From Candidatus Cryptobacteroides intestinavium (GTDB lineage Bacteria > Bacteroidota > Bacteroidia > Bacteroidales > UBA932): DNA of 64,000 bases. Made by a program: the position numbers and the translations under genes. Under the pieces are notes generated by a model, which worked only from the letters and a program-made list of their open reading frames with translations, searched no databases and was not told the origin of the DNA. Below are positions 44,171 through 51,720 of the stretch, piece by piece (within the stretch, counting starts at the first letter, position 1; every line of letters starts with the position of its first letter). The stretch lies in contig JADIMI010000067.1 of NCBI GenBank assembly GCA_017694845.1, positions 1 to 64,000 of the forward strand, given 5' to 3'.

Positions 44171-44271
44171 ACAAAGGGACCGGTCCCTCTGCCGGAGCGG
44201 AGACACTATGCCAGAGCCGAGACATTGTACCGGAACATCTCCAGACACAGGGTCCCGGTGATTCCGGATTT

Positions 44272-45438
44272 TCAGTCAGCGGTCTTCACCCTGAAAGACA
44301 GGTATGTAAGATAAAGGACACAGGCAAGGATCACAACCAGTCCGCCGGTGATTCCGGCACTGTCTATGGCGAATCCCATCACCGGAGGCACCACGGCACC
44401 ACCGGCCACCGCCGTGATCATAAGTCCCGATATCTCATTTGCATAGTCAGGTTTCTCATAGAGTGCGAACGAATAGATTATCGAGAACACTGAAGACCCG
44501 AAGAATCCGACACAGCCTATGGCCGCAGCGGACACAATTTCCTGTCTTGTGAATATCAGCACAAGGAGGACCGCTATACAGGCCACGATATTGATCCTGA
44601 AATACTTCGCAGCAGGAATCCTTGTAAGCAGGAATGCACCGAGAAGGGCACCGGCAGTCCTGCAGAGAAAATATATCTGCGGAGCTGACTTGGCCTGCTG
44701 CGGAGTCCAGTTGAAATACTCTGTCATCAGTTTGGAGCTGATATAGTTGACTCCGACATCAACCCCGACTATAAAGAATATTCCGAGGAAAAGCAGAAGT
44801 ATCCTGCTTTCTTTCAGAAGGGCGAATGTCGAACCTACAGACTGGGATTTGGGGACTGTCTCCTCCCTCTTTATCGGAGTGAATCCGAGCCACAGTGCCG
44901 ATACAAGAGTGACAGCTCCCAGCACAGGGAAACACCAGTACCACCTGTCAGGTCCGAATTTAGCTATGGCGAACATCACTATCTCCGGCCCGGCAAGGGA
45001 TGACAGCGCCTTTATCACCTGGCCGGCTGTCAGACTGCTGGTCATAAGCCTGGAGTCCGAGATGACATTGCCGAGAAGAGGGTTGAGTGACACCTGGAGG
45101 ATGGCATTGCCTATACCGAGCATTGCATATGCCACCATACAGGTGACACCATCATAGACTATCATCGGCAGAACCATCCCCACTATTGTGACAGCCATAC
45201 TTATAAGCACGGTATTCTTTCTTCCCCACCTGTTGATCAGTATCCCGACGGGGATTCCAAGGAACAGGAACCAGATGAATACCATCGAGGGCACAAAACC
45301 CGTCATCGAATCAGACCAGCCGAATGTCTTCTGGACATAGTCTGATGTGATACCCACGATATCGCAGAATCCCATTACAAAGAATCCTGCCAATATCGGG
45401 AGTATCGCGAAAGAAAATCTGTTTTTTCTGTTGTTCAT
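44272..45438 (-). CDS. MFS sugar transporter (FucP/FHS-like) of PUL2
   Basis: 388 residues, about twelve membrane helices. The start FSFAILPILAGFFVMGFCDIVG and GIPVGILINRWGRKNTVL (the loop 2-3 MFS signature) place it in the major facilitator superfamily, closest by eye to sugar/proton symporters of the fucose-galactose type in Bacteroidetes. As the last gene of the minus-strand operon with GH92, two GH76, ROK kinase and mannose-6-phosphate isomerase it would bring mannose, or a small manno-oligosaccharide, across the inner membrane. A repeat separates it from the GH92 gene. Confidence 0.85.
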   Translation of the reverse strand: MNNRKNRFSFAILPILAGFFVMGFCDIVGITSDYVQKTFGWSDSMTGFVPSMVFIWFLFLGIPVGILINRWGRKNTVLISMAVTIVGMVLPMIVYDGVTCMVAYAMLGIGNAILQVSLNPLLGNVISDSRLMTSSLTAGQVIKALSSLAGPEIVMFAIAKFGPDRWYWCFPVLGAVTLVSALWLGFTPIKREETVPKSQSVGSTFALLKESRILLLFLGIFFIVGVDVGVNYISSKLMTEYFNWTPQQAKSAPQIYFLCRTAGALLGAFLLTRIPAAKYFRINIVACIAVLLVLIFTRQEIVSAAAIGCVGFFGSSVFSIIYSFALYEKPDYANEISGLMITAVAGGAVVPPVMGFAIDSAGITGGLVVILACVLYLTYLSFRVKTAD

Positions 45439-45457
45439 AGTCTAAAGTTTATTGTAT

Positions 45458-45519
45458 CAGATCCTTCGCTTCGCTCAGGATGACAGAGGGTCGCTCAGGA
45501 TGACAGAGGGTCGCTCAGG
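45458..45519 (+). repeat. CTTCGC/GATGACA repeat inside PUL2, tandem tail
   Basis: CAGATCCTTCGCTTCGCTC starts at 45458; the 20-bp unit TCGCTCAGGATGACAGAGGG occurs twice (45471-45490, 45491-45510) with a third partial copy. The first 38 bp (45451-45488) are identical to 51644-51681, also between two genes of the same operon. Confidence 0.85.
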
Positions 45520-45532
45520 GAGGCAGGACCGG

Positions 45533-47905
45533 CTATCTGGTATATGGAGGAGGAGCGGCAGCGCCCCAGTCTTCGGACGGGGTCGTCCCCATAGTCAGTC
45601 TTAACGTGCCTCCATCATACACCTCACTCCTGTACAGCCAGTTACGGTCCAACGGAGAACCATCCAGCGTTGCCGACTGCACATACATCGCCTCCGGAGA
45701 ATTGCCTTCAACCTCTATGACGAACTTCTTCGCAGAAGCATTCATAGGATCGAGAGCGATCTCTATCCTGTCGAACTGCGGGCTGCCTATCTGGAATGTC
45801 GGTTCCAGGCTGGCTCCTCCCTGCACATCGAACAGCCCGACTGCCGCAAGGACATACCACGCCCCCAGCTGTCCCTGATCCTCATCCTGACCGTACCCGT
45901 AACCGTGTTCCGCATCCGTTCCGTAGAATTCATCACAGATGAGCCTTGTCCATTTCTGGGTGAGATACGGTCTGCCTGAGAAATTGAAAAGCCACGGAAT
46001 ATGAAGGCAAGGCTGATTCCCGTGGTTATACGGACTCTGGAGACCTGAGAACGCATAAGTCACCTTCCCTCCTCCGAAGACGGACTTGCGGGCCTCGACA
46101 AATATGGAATCAAGTCTGTGGTTGAACTCATCCTTGCCGACTTTCTCTATAAGGCCGTAAGGATCATGCGGGACAAAGAATGTATACTGCATTGCATTCC
46201 CTTCCTGGAAACCTCTCCACGGCTCGTAAGGATTGAAACTGTCGATGAAATTTCCATCTTCGTCCCTCGGATGAATGAAACCTGTTTTTTCATCAAAGAG
46301 TTTCTCCCAGCCTCTGGACAGTTCCATAAGCCGTCTGTAGTCAGCCTCATACCCGAGAGCCTTGGCCCACTGGGCGACAGCATACGAACTGAAACTGTAT
46401 TCAAGTGTATGCGAAGCCGAGAACTGCGACCCGTCTGAAGGCATCGAGAAATTGTCTCCGGCAATATACGGCACCCAGCCCCGCTCCACGAACTGTCCCA
46501 CATCCAGTTTGCCTGCGCCTTCAAGCCTGTCCCTGGACTCTGTCTCGTTCTTGAGGGCGGCCTGATATGCCTTCTCTACATCAAAATTACGGATACCGCT
46601 GTTATACGCACCGACAAAGGCGATACTTGTCATATTCGTCCCTACTCCTGACACGTATCTGCTGTTGGCTATACCGTCGCCGAGCCATCCTGTCTCATTA
46701 TAGACCAGCATCTGGCTGTTGATGAAATCATTGTAGTATTCAGGATAGGCAAGTGCCCAGAGCGTCTCGAGATTCCAGTATGCACCCCATACGGCATCGG
46801 TATTGTAATGGGAATGGAGAGGCTTTCCGGACCTGTCAAGAGGTATCTGGCCTACAGTCCCGTCATTCCTTGGATATGCCCCGTTCACATCGCTTGCCAG
46901 ACCTCTTCCCAGAAGGGCGTGATACAGTCCGGTATAGAACTTTATCCTGCTGTCCTCTGTGCCTCCATAGACCCTTATGCGCCCGAGGGCATCGTTCCAC
47001 TTCGTCTCTGTAGCCTTGCGGACCTCATCGAATGTTGCATTCTCCGCCTCGGCAACCATATTCTGCCGGGCGTTCTCTATGGAAGTATAGGAAAGCCCTA
47101 TCTTGACCGTGATGCGCTGGCCTTCGGAAGTTGCATAATTCAATGCCATCATTGCACCTGCACCCCGTATCTCCGAACTGCGTTCAGGCTGCCCCCCCTG
47201 GAAGAACACGTCCGCAGATTCGGGCGCTGTATCAATGACCGCATAGAAGTACATCGGAAGAGATGCCCCGGCCTGATATTTCTTTATATATTCAGGCTCG
47301 GTGACCACATATCCTTCCACCGTATTCTTTCCGTCATATTTTATATAGGCATCCTTGACATTGCCGCTTTCTCCCTGACGGTTACCTATATTGAATATAA
47401 TCCTTGCCGAATCCGACTCCGGGAAAGTATACCTCTGAAATCCGGTCCTTGCAGTAGCAGTCAGCTCCGTCCTGATCCCGTAATCCTTGAGAAGAACCGA
47501 ATAATATCCCGGCCAGGCACATTCATCCGCATGGTCAAACCGGGAGCGGAAACCGCTGTCAGGGTCTTCAAGAGTACCCGGCACAGTCTTCAGTCCTCCT
47601 GTCACCGGCATCAGGGAAATGCCCCCGACCTGGAATTCGTGCAGGCACGGGAACCCGTCGATCGATGTGTGGGTACCATCGTAACCTACAGCCTCCCAGC
47701 CCTGGGCATTGCCGTACGTACCGTTTGTGGATGCTCCGAGCTTTGCAAGCCCGAACGGTTCCGCCGCCGGTGTGTAGAAGAACCAGCGGCTGTGCACCGT
47801 CCCTATGTTCGGATCGGCATAATGGATAAGATCTGCCGTATCCCCGGCTCCGCTGCAGCCTGCAAAGGACAGCACTGCAGCCGTCAAAACAAATATAGCC
47901 TTCAT
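45533..47905 (-). CDS. GH92-family exo-alpha-mannosidase-like lipoprotein with Gln at the general-acid position
   Basis: 790 residues with lipoprotein signal (LSFAGC, Cys19). GH92 marks are YADPNIGTVHSRWFF, AEPFGLAKLG, QEGNAMQYTFFVPHD-type EGNAMQYTFFVPHDPYGLI, and GQDEDQGQLGAWYVLAAVG. D674 and D676 (DED) match the catalytic-base aspartates. The acid motif, normally HGNEP, reads HGNQP with Gln631. The family removes terminal alpha-mannose in a calcium-dependent, inverting way. Gln instead of Glu at this place is known, as far as I recall, from a GH92 that cuts mannose-1-phosphate-6-mannose, which needs no acid; alternatively the enzyme is weak or inactive. It follows the two GH76 genes in the operon. 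Confidence 0.9.
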   Translation of the reverse strand: MKAIFVLTAAVLSFAGCSGAGDTADLIHYADPNIGTVHSRWFFYTPAAEPFGLAKLGASTNGTYGNAQGWEAVGYDGTHTSIDGFPCLHEFQVGGISLMPVTGGLKTVPGTLEDPDSGFRSRFDHADECAWPGYYSVLLKDYGIRTELTATARTGFQRYTFPESDSARIIFNIGNRQGESGNVKDAYIKYDGKNTVEGYVVTEPEYIKKYQAGASLPMYFYAVIDTAPESADVFFQGGQPERSSEIRGAGAMMALNYATSEGQRITVKIGLSYTSIENARQNMVAEAENATFDEVRKATETKWNDALGRIRVYGGTEDSRIKFYTGLYHALLGRGLASDVNGAYPRNDGTVGQIPLDRSGKPLHSHYNTDAVWGAYWNLETLWALAYPEYYNDFINSQMLVYNETGWLGDGIANSRYVSGVGTNMTSIAFVGAYNSGIRNFDVEKAYQAALKNETESRDRLEGAGKLDVGQFVERGWVPYIAGDNFSMPSDGSQFSASHTLEYSFSSYAVAQWAKALGYEADYRRLMELSRGWEKLFDEKTGFIHPRDEDGNFIDSFNPYEPWRGFQEGNAMQYTFFVPHDPYGLIEKVGKDEFNHRLDSIFVEARKSVFGGGKVTYAFSGLQSPYNHGNQPCLHIPWLFNFSGRPYLTQKWTRLICDEFYGTDAEHGYGYGQDEDQGQLGAWYVLAAVGLFDVQGGASLEPTFQIGSPQFDRIEIALDPMNASAKKFVIEVEGNSPEAMYVQSATLDGSPLDRNWLYRSEVYDGGTLRLTMGTTPSEDWGAAAPPPYTR

Positions 47906-47937
47906 TTTATCAAATATTAAACATCTTTCGACGGATT

Positions 47938-49149
47938 TTATCGATTCCGGTCATTCTGTCCGCAGCTGTCACCCACCTCTCCTCTTATCATTGCCACACG
48001 GGCATAGTATTCCGGGATACATGATACATCAAGCAGCCATTTCGGCTGGCGGCTCTCGTCCTTCCTGCCTGTCCAGTCGTTGTAATAGAGTCCGGATACA
48101 TCCCTGGCATTGTCCCAGGCATAATCCAGCGCCTTTATTATCACATCGACATATTCCGGATCTCCGGTCACCTTGTAAAGTTCGTGATATCCTCTGAACA
48201 GGACAAGTCTGAACCACGGGATATCATGGCCGTAAGGGATTCCGTCATCGGTATAGCGGAAAAACACCTTCATACTGCCTTCAGCCAGGAACTGTGCATT
48301 GTCGAGATAGGCCTGCTCCCCCGTAAACCGGTAAAGATACACTGCCGCCTGCAGCAGGGTTCCGGTATTGTAGGTATAAAGGTCAGGATGAATCGATCCC
48401 TCACCTGCCGTAAGCCAGGAATTGTATACCACTCCCCTCTCCGGATCCTTGAGGTATCTGTCCATCCAGTCATAGAATTTTCTGCCTGTCTCCAGATAAT
48501 ACTCATCTCCGGTAGCCTCATAGAGTTTGAGCGCCAGCACCATCGCCTTGCCGTTGGAGCACGCCGGCTTCTGGTCATATACGCCTTCGAGCCAGGTGAC
48601 GCCGCCATCGAACCGGTCATCCCAGCCGCTGAGTATAAATGTCATCACCTGCTTCGCCTTCTCCAGATACTTCCTGTTGCCGGTAACCATATAGGAATCT
48701 ATGTAATCTATCCCCACGAGGCCGTTGTCATCATAGTATCGGTCGACCTTGCCGAAACGTACAGGATAGGCCTGATATCCGAAAGGGACGCGCGTCGTAT
48801 CATAATACTGCTCCACGGCCACCGCCATAGAGTCCACATATGGCAGATATTTCTGCGGGTCCAGTTCCGCCAGCGCCACTGCAGATGAAAACACTCCGCT
48901 CATCGGCCACAGGAAGGACACCTCCTGAGCCTGACGGGTGGAATCGTTGAAATATGTCAGATCCGGCCTGTAGCTGTTCGGATAATATTCCGAGAAAAGA
49001 CCGTATTCCTTGACCCTGTACAGCTTCCATACAAGGTCGAACATTTCTTCCGCCCTGTCTTTGTCCGGTGACACCTGCCCGGGTTCCGTGCAGGAAACGA
49101 ATGCAGATATGGCCGCAATAGCGGCAAGTATAGAAAACCTCTTCATCAC
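47938..49149 (-). CDS. GH76-family endo-alpha-1,6-mannanase-like lipoprotein (1)
   Basis: 403 residues; lipobox with Cys20 (SAFVSC). The (alpha/alpha)6 barrel has the GH76 catalytic pair D140-D141 in RYYDDNGLVGIDYIDSY, then ACSNGKAMVLALKLYEATGD and YTYNTGTLLQAAVYLYRFTG. GH76 enzymes cut alpha-1,6-mannan, such as the yeast mannan backbone. Its first codons overlap the stop of the second GH76 by 4 bp (ATGA), so they are translated together. The substitution of Gly for the common Ala/Ser after DDN is minor. Confidence 0.88.
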   Translation of the reverse strand: MMKRFSILAAIAAISAFVSCTEPGQVSPDKDRAEEMFDLVWKLYRVKEYGLFSEYYPNSYRPDLTYFNDSTRQAQEVSFLWPMSGVFSSAVALAELDPQKYLPYVDSMAVAVEQYYDTTRVPFGYQAYPVRFGKVDRYYDDNGLVGIDYIDSYMVTGNRKYLEKAKQVMTFILSGWDDRFDGGVTWLEGVYDQKPACSNGKAMVLALKLYEATGDEYYLETGRKFYDWMDRYLKDPERGVVYNSWLTAGEGSIHPDLYTYNTGTLLQAAVYLYRFTGEQAYLDNAQFLAEGSMKVFFRYTDDGIPYGHDIPWFRLVLFRGYHELYKVTGDPEYVDVIIKALDYAWDNARDVSGLYYNDWTGRKDESRQPKWLLDVSCIPEYYARVAMIRGEVGDSCGQNDRNR

Positions 49150-50366
49150 TCTCCGACTTTTTCTCCCTTGTAAAGGGCTATTACACCGAAAGATTCAAGG
49201 GCAGCATCCTGCATAAGAAGAGTCTTGTCCCTGTCCGGATTCGCTTTCCCTGTCCAGTTCTCATAGAAGAGGCCGTTGGACTGTCTGGCATTCTTCCAGG
49301 CTGAATCCGCGAAATTCATGAATGTACTGATATAAGATGATGCATTGCTGTAATACGGTTCAATATCGATATAGGCATTGATCAGCTTAATCGTAAACCA
49401 CGGGTCGTGATCCGGATACACCAGAGTGCCGGCAAGCGGATCGAGTTTCACGAAATATCCGTATGAGCCCATTGCAGACTCCTTGGCCTGATCGAGATAC
49501 TTCTGGTCCCCCGTGATACGGAAAAGATCCACACCGTTTGAGATCATCACTCCAGTATTGTACGTCCATTTGGTCTGGTTGACACTGCCATCCGCACCCT
49601 TGTCATTCCAGTAGCAGCCATCGGAAGGATCACGCAGATTCTCCACAAGCCAGTCGTAGAGTTCCCTGGCAAATGAAAGCACCTCGGTTTTCTCTTCATC
49701 CGGGCACACCTGATAATAGTGCAGCAGGAATGAAGTGGCGTAGCCGTTTGCACAGGCAGGCTTGTTGGAACTGTCATTCCCCGGCTGGTTCTTGAGGCTT
49801 TCGTTCCACCACAGCGCCCCTCCGAACACATCATCCTTGCCGGATGCAAGAAAATCCACAATCCTTCCGGCCCTTTCAAGGTATCTATTGTCTCCGGTCA
49901 GGCTGTACGCCTCGACCAGATCCAGTCCCACAATGGAATTGTCATCGTAGAACCTGTCCGCCTGGCCGGACGACCCGTCAGTCTGAGACCCATAGCCTCC
50001 GACTCCGTTCTTGACATACCAGTAACGCTCGAACTGGTCTGTCATTGCAGCATAGTCGATTTCATCATATCCGAGCCTGTGCAGAAGGGCGACGCCCGAC
50101 ATCAGTCCATCATACGGCCACAGGTACGAAGAGTTCTCGCTCCCCTTAGGACTGCTCTCGTTATAAAGCCCCGACCAGGGACCGGAAGATATGCGATAGA
50201 ACTGATTGATCAAGTCGAAAGTCTCCTTCGCCCTTTCGTGCCAGACAATCTCCTCCCCGGGACCTGGCGGAGTCTGACCTCCGCCGCCGGAAGGTTCCCA
50301 TTTCTCCACATCGTTGCTGCACGAAAGCAGCAGCAATGCGGACGCGACATAAAATATCCTTTTCAT
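49146..50366 (-). CDS. GH76-family endo-alpha-1,6-mannanase-like lipoprotein (2)
   Basis: 406 residues from MKRIFYVASALLLLSC (Cys16); an ATG at 50411 would lie before the signal peptide and is rejected. A Gly/Pro-rich linker (about 26-38) suggests surface display. Catalytic pair D141-D142 in RFYDDNSIVGLDLVEAY, then KPACANGYATSFLLHYYQVC and WTYNTGVMISNGVDLFRITG. Two different GH76 in tandem are common in mannan loci, one on the surface and one in the periplasm. Both here carry a lipobox. It is separated from the SusE-like gene by a perfect hairpin. Confidence 0.88.
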   Translation of the reverse strand: MKRIFYVASALLLLSCSNDVEKWEPSGGGGQTPPGPGEEIVWHERAKETFDLINQFYRISSGPWSGLYNESSPKGSENSSYLWPYDGLMSGVALLHRLGYDEIDYAAMTDQFERYWYVKNGVGGYGSQTDGSSGQADRFYDDNSIVGLDLVEAYSLTGDNRYLERAGRIVDFLASGKDDVFGGALWWNESLKNQPGNDSSNKPACANGYATSFLLHYYQVCPDEEKTEVLSFARELYDWLVENLRDPSDGCYWNDKGADGSVNQTKWTYNTGVMISNGVDLFRITGDQKYLDQAKESAMGSYGYFVKLDPLAGTLVYPDHDPWFTIKLINAYIDIEPYYSNASSYISTFMNFADSAWKNARQSNGLFYENWTGKANPDRDKTLLMQDAALESFGVIALYKGEKVGE

Positions 50367-50389
50367 TTTCAGCAAAGCCTTTATGGAAA

Positions 50390-50432
50390 CTGTCCGGACA
50401 CCGTACCGCACTACGGCACAGTGTCCGGACAG
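50390..50432 (-). terminator. Perfect 12-bp hairpin between SusE-like and GH76 genes
   Basis: CTGTCCGGACAC (50390-50401) and GTGTCCGGACAG (50421-50432) pair fully; a smaller CGTA/TACG stem is inside. There is no T-run on the minus strand, so it may act as an mRNA-stabilising or partial-termination element that lowers enzyme genes relative to the Sus proteins. Confidence 0.6.
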
Positions 50433-50437
50433 AGAAA

Positions 50438-51610
50438 TTATTCGAACTGATGACAGAAATATCCGTCCTTGTTACCGTATATTCTCACGGTCACCTTCGT
50501 GTTGTACAGGGCTGCATTCATCTTGTATGCGTTGTCCCACTGACCTGCACTCGACAGAGGAAGCTCTACGATATCGTATGCAGACAACGGAGTGTTGACC
50601 GCAGGGGCATCTCCAGTAGGAGTAGGAGCAGAGCACCTCCAGCGCATATCGACATCATCCACCTTGACGTTGAAATAGTAACGTGTGTCGGTAGATGGCG
50701 TAGATGCCCAGGCAGAATGTGCAAACGGAACTATGACGCTTTCTATAGTTCTCGCGAACACACCGTTGCCTTCATAGATGAAGCGGCATTCAGGACTGGA
50801 GCCATCGGAAATCTCATACCCTATCTCTCCATAGCTCGGAGCCCAGATAATATGAAGGTCACCTATCTTTTCGCGCTTCATCGTAAGCGTATTGAAATCT
50901 ACAGTGATCCTTTCCGCGATATAGTTCCTGTCCGGATCAAGGTCGGTAGCAGTGACTGTCACAGTCCCGTCTCCATCAGCAAGCTTGTTTTCATCATTGA
51001 TGTAGAAGTTGACCGCATCATCTGCAGTACTGCTCCTGAAGCACAGGTCCCCATCGGCAAGGACAGTGAAGATATCGAACACACCTTCGGAAACCCTGCG
51101 GAAGGCCTGGCCTTCACCGGCATCTCCGGACGTCGCCGATCCGTAGAGATAAAGTTCCTCAGGAATCATTGACAGCCCTTCAGGGCGGGTGAGGGAAATG
51201 GTCGCAGACACATCGGCACGTTTTACCTCCCCTCCCCGAGAAGCGGTGACGGTCCATTTGATGGAACCTGTACCGAGAGGCTCTATGCCTGCGATACGGG
51301 CTATGTTGTTCAGGGCGGCATGGGTAATGGTAAGCTGAGGCATTCCTCCATTGTCGCTTTCCATAGTCATCAGCGGATCGGAGAAATCTCCATCAACCTC
51401 ATCGAAAAGCACGCTGTAGAGGCAGATGCCTCCATCTTCCGCACCTCCACCGGTCCAGGACAGGATGATGTTCGGCCCGGAAGTCGGGTCAATGTCTACA
51501 GACTCCGGAGACTCCAGCGCCGTAGGGGCTGAAAAGTCCGTGTTGTAATCATATTTCTGACAGGACATCGCTGCAAGAAATGCAGCGGATATCAGTAATA
51601 TCTTTTTCAT
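50438..51610 (-). CDS. SusE-domain surface glycan-binding lipoprotein (PUL2)
   Basis: 390 residues with lipobox (FLAAMSC, Cys17). The N-terminal third is a SusE-type Ig-like domain (FSAPTALESPESVDI; LSWTGGGAEDGGICLYSVLFDEVDGDFSDP; ALNNIARIAGI), followed by two beta-rich domains (PEELYLYGSATSGDAGEGQAF; DLHIIWAPSYGEIGYEI) of the starch-binding-like SusE/SusF kind. It would hold mannan chains at the cell surface next to SusD. It follows SusD after a 110-bp gap that contains a dispersed repeat. Confidence 0.85.
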   Translation of the reverse strand: MKKILLISAAFLAAMSCQKYDYNTDFSAPTALESPESVDIDPTSGPNIILSWTGGGAEDGGICLYSVLFDEVDGDFSDPLMTMESDNGGMPQLTITHAALNNIARIAGIEPLGTGSIKWTVTASRGGEVKRADVSATISLTRPEGLSMIPEELYLYGSATSGDAGEGQAFRRVSEGVFDIFTVLADGDLCFRSSTADDAVNFYINDENKLADGDGTVTVTATDLDPDRNYIAERITVDFNTLTMKREKIGDLHIIWAPSYGEIGYEISDGSSPECRFIYEGNGVFARTIESVIVPFAHSAWASTPSTDTRYYFNVKVDDVDMRWRCSAPTPTGDAPAVNTPLSAYDIVELPLSSAGQWDNAYKMNAALYNTKVTVRIYGNKDGYFCHQFE

Positions 51611-51643
51611 ATATGGTTGTTTCTATTATAAATTCATTAATCC

Positions 51644-51700
51644 ATTGTATCAGATCCTTCGCTTCGCTCAGGATGACAGAGAATTGTCAATGATGACAGA
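51644..51700 (+). repeat. CTTCGC/GATGACA repeat inside PUL2 (SusD-SusE gap)
   Basis: CAGATCCTTCGCTTCGCTC at 51651 with the GATGACAGAGA tail and a second short GATGACAGAGA. The 38 bp from 51644 are identical to 45451-45488. Confidence 0.85.
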
Positions 51701-51720
51701 GAATCGCTTATGGCGGCTGT

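Larger units (their letters stand above)
43236..44271. other. Gene-free kilobase made of dispersed repeats
   Basis: No credible gene between truB and the MFS gene. In order: CTTCGC/AATGACA repeats with tandem duplications (43320-43412), a perfect hairpin (43456-43491), composite array B (43594-43969), another repeat copy (44001-44029) and a decayed, duplicated stretch (44067-44170). Bases 43236-43319, 43500-43590 and 44171-44271 hold nothing I recognise. Confidence 0.85.

Noticed and set aside
46808..47920. Plus-strand open frame of 370 codons
   Set aside because: Antisense to the GH92 gene; Cys- and Arg-rich without any domain.
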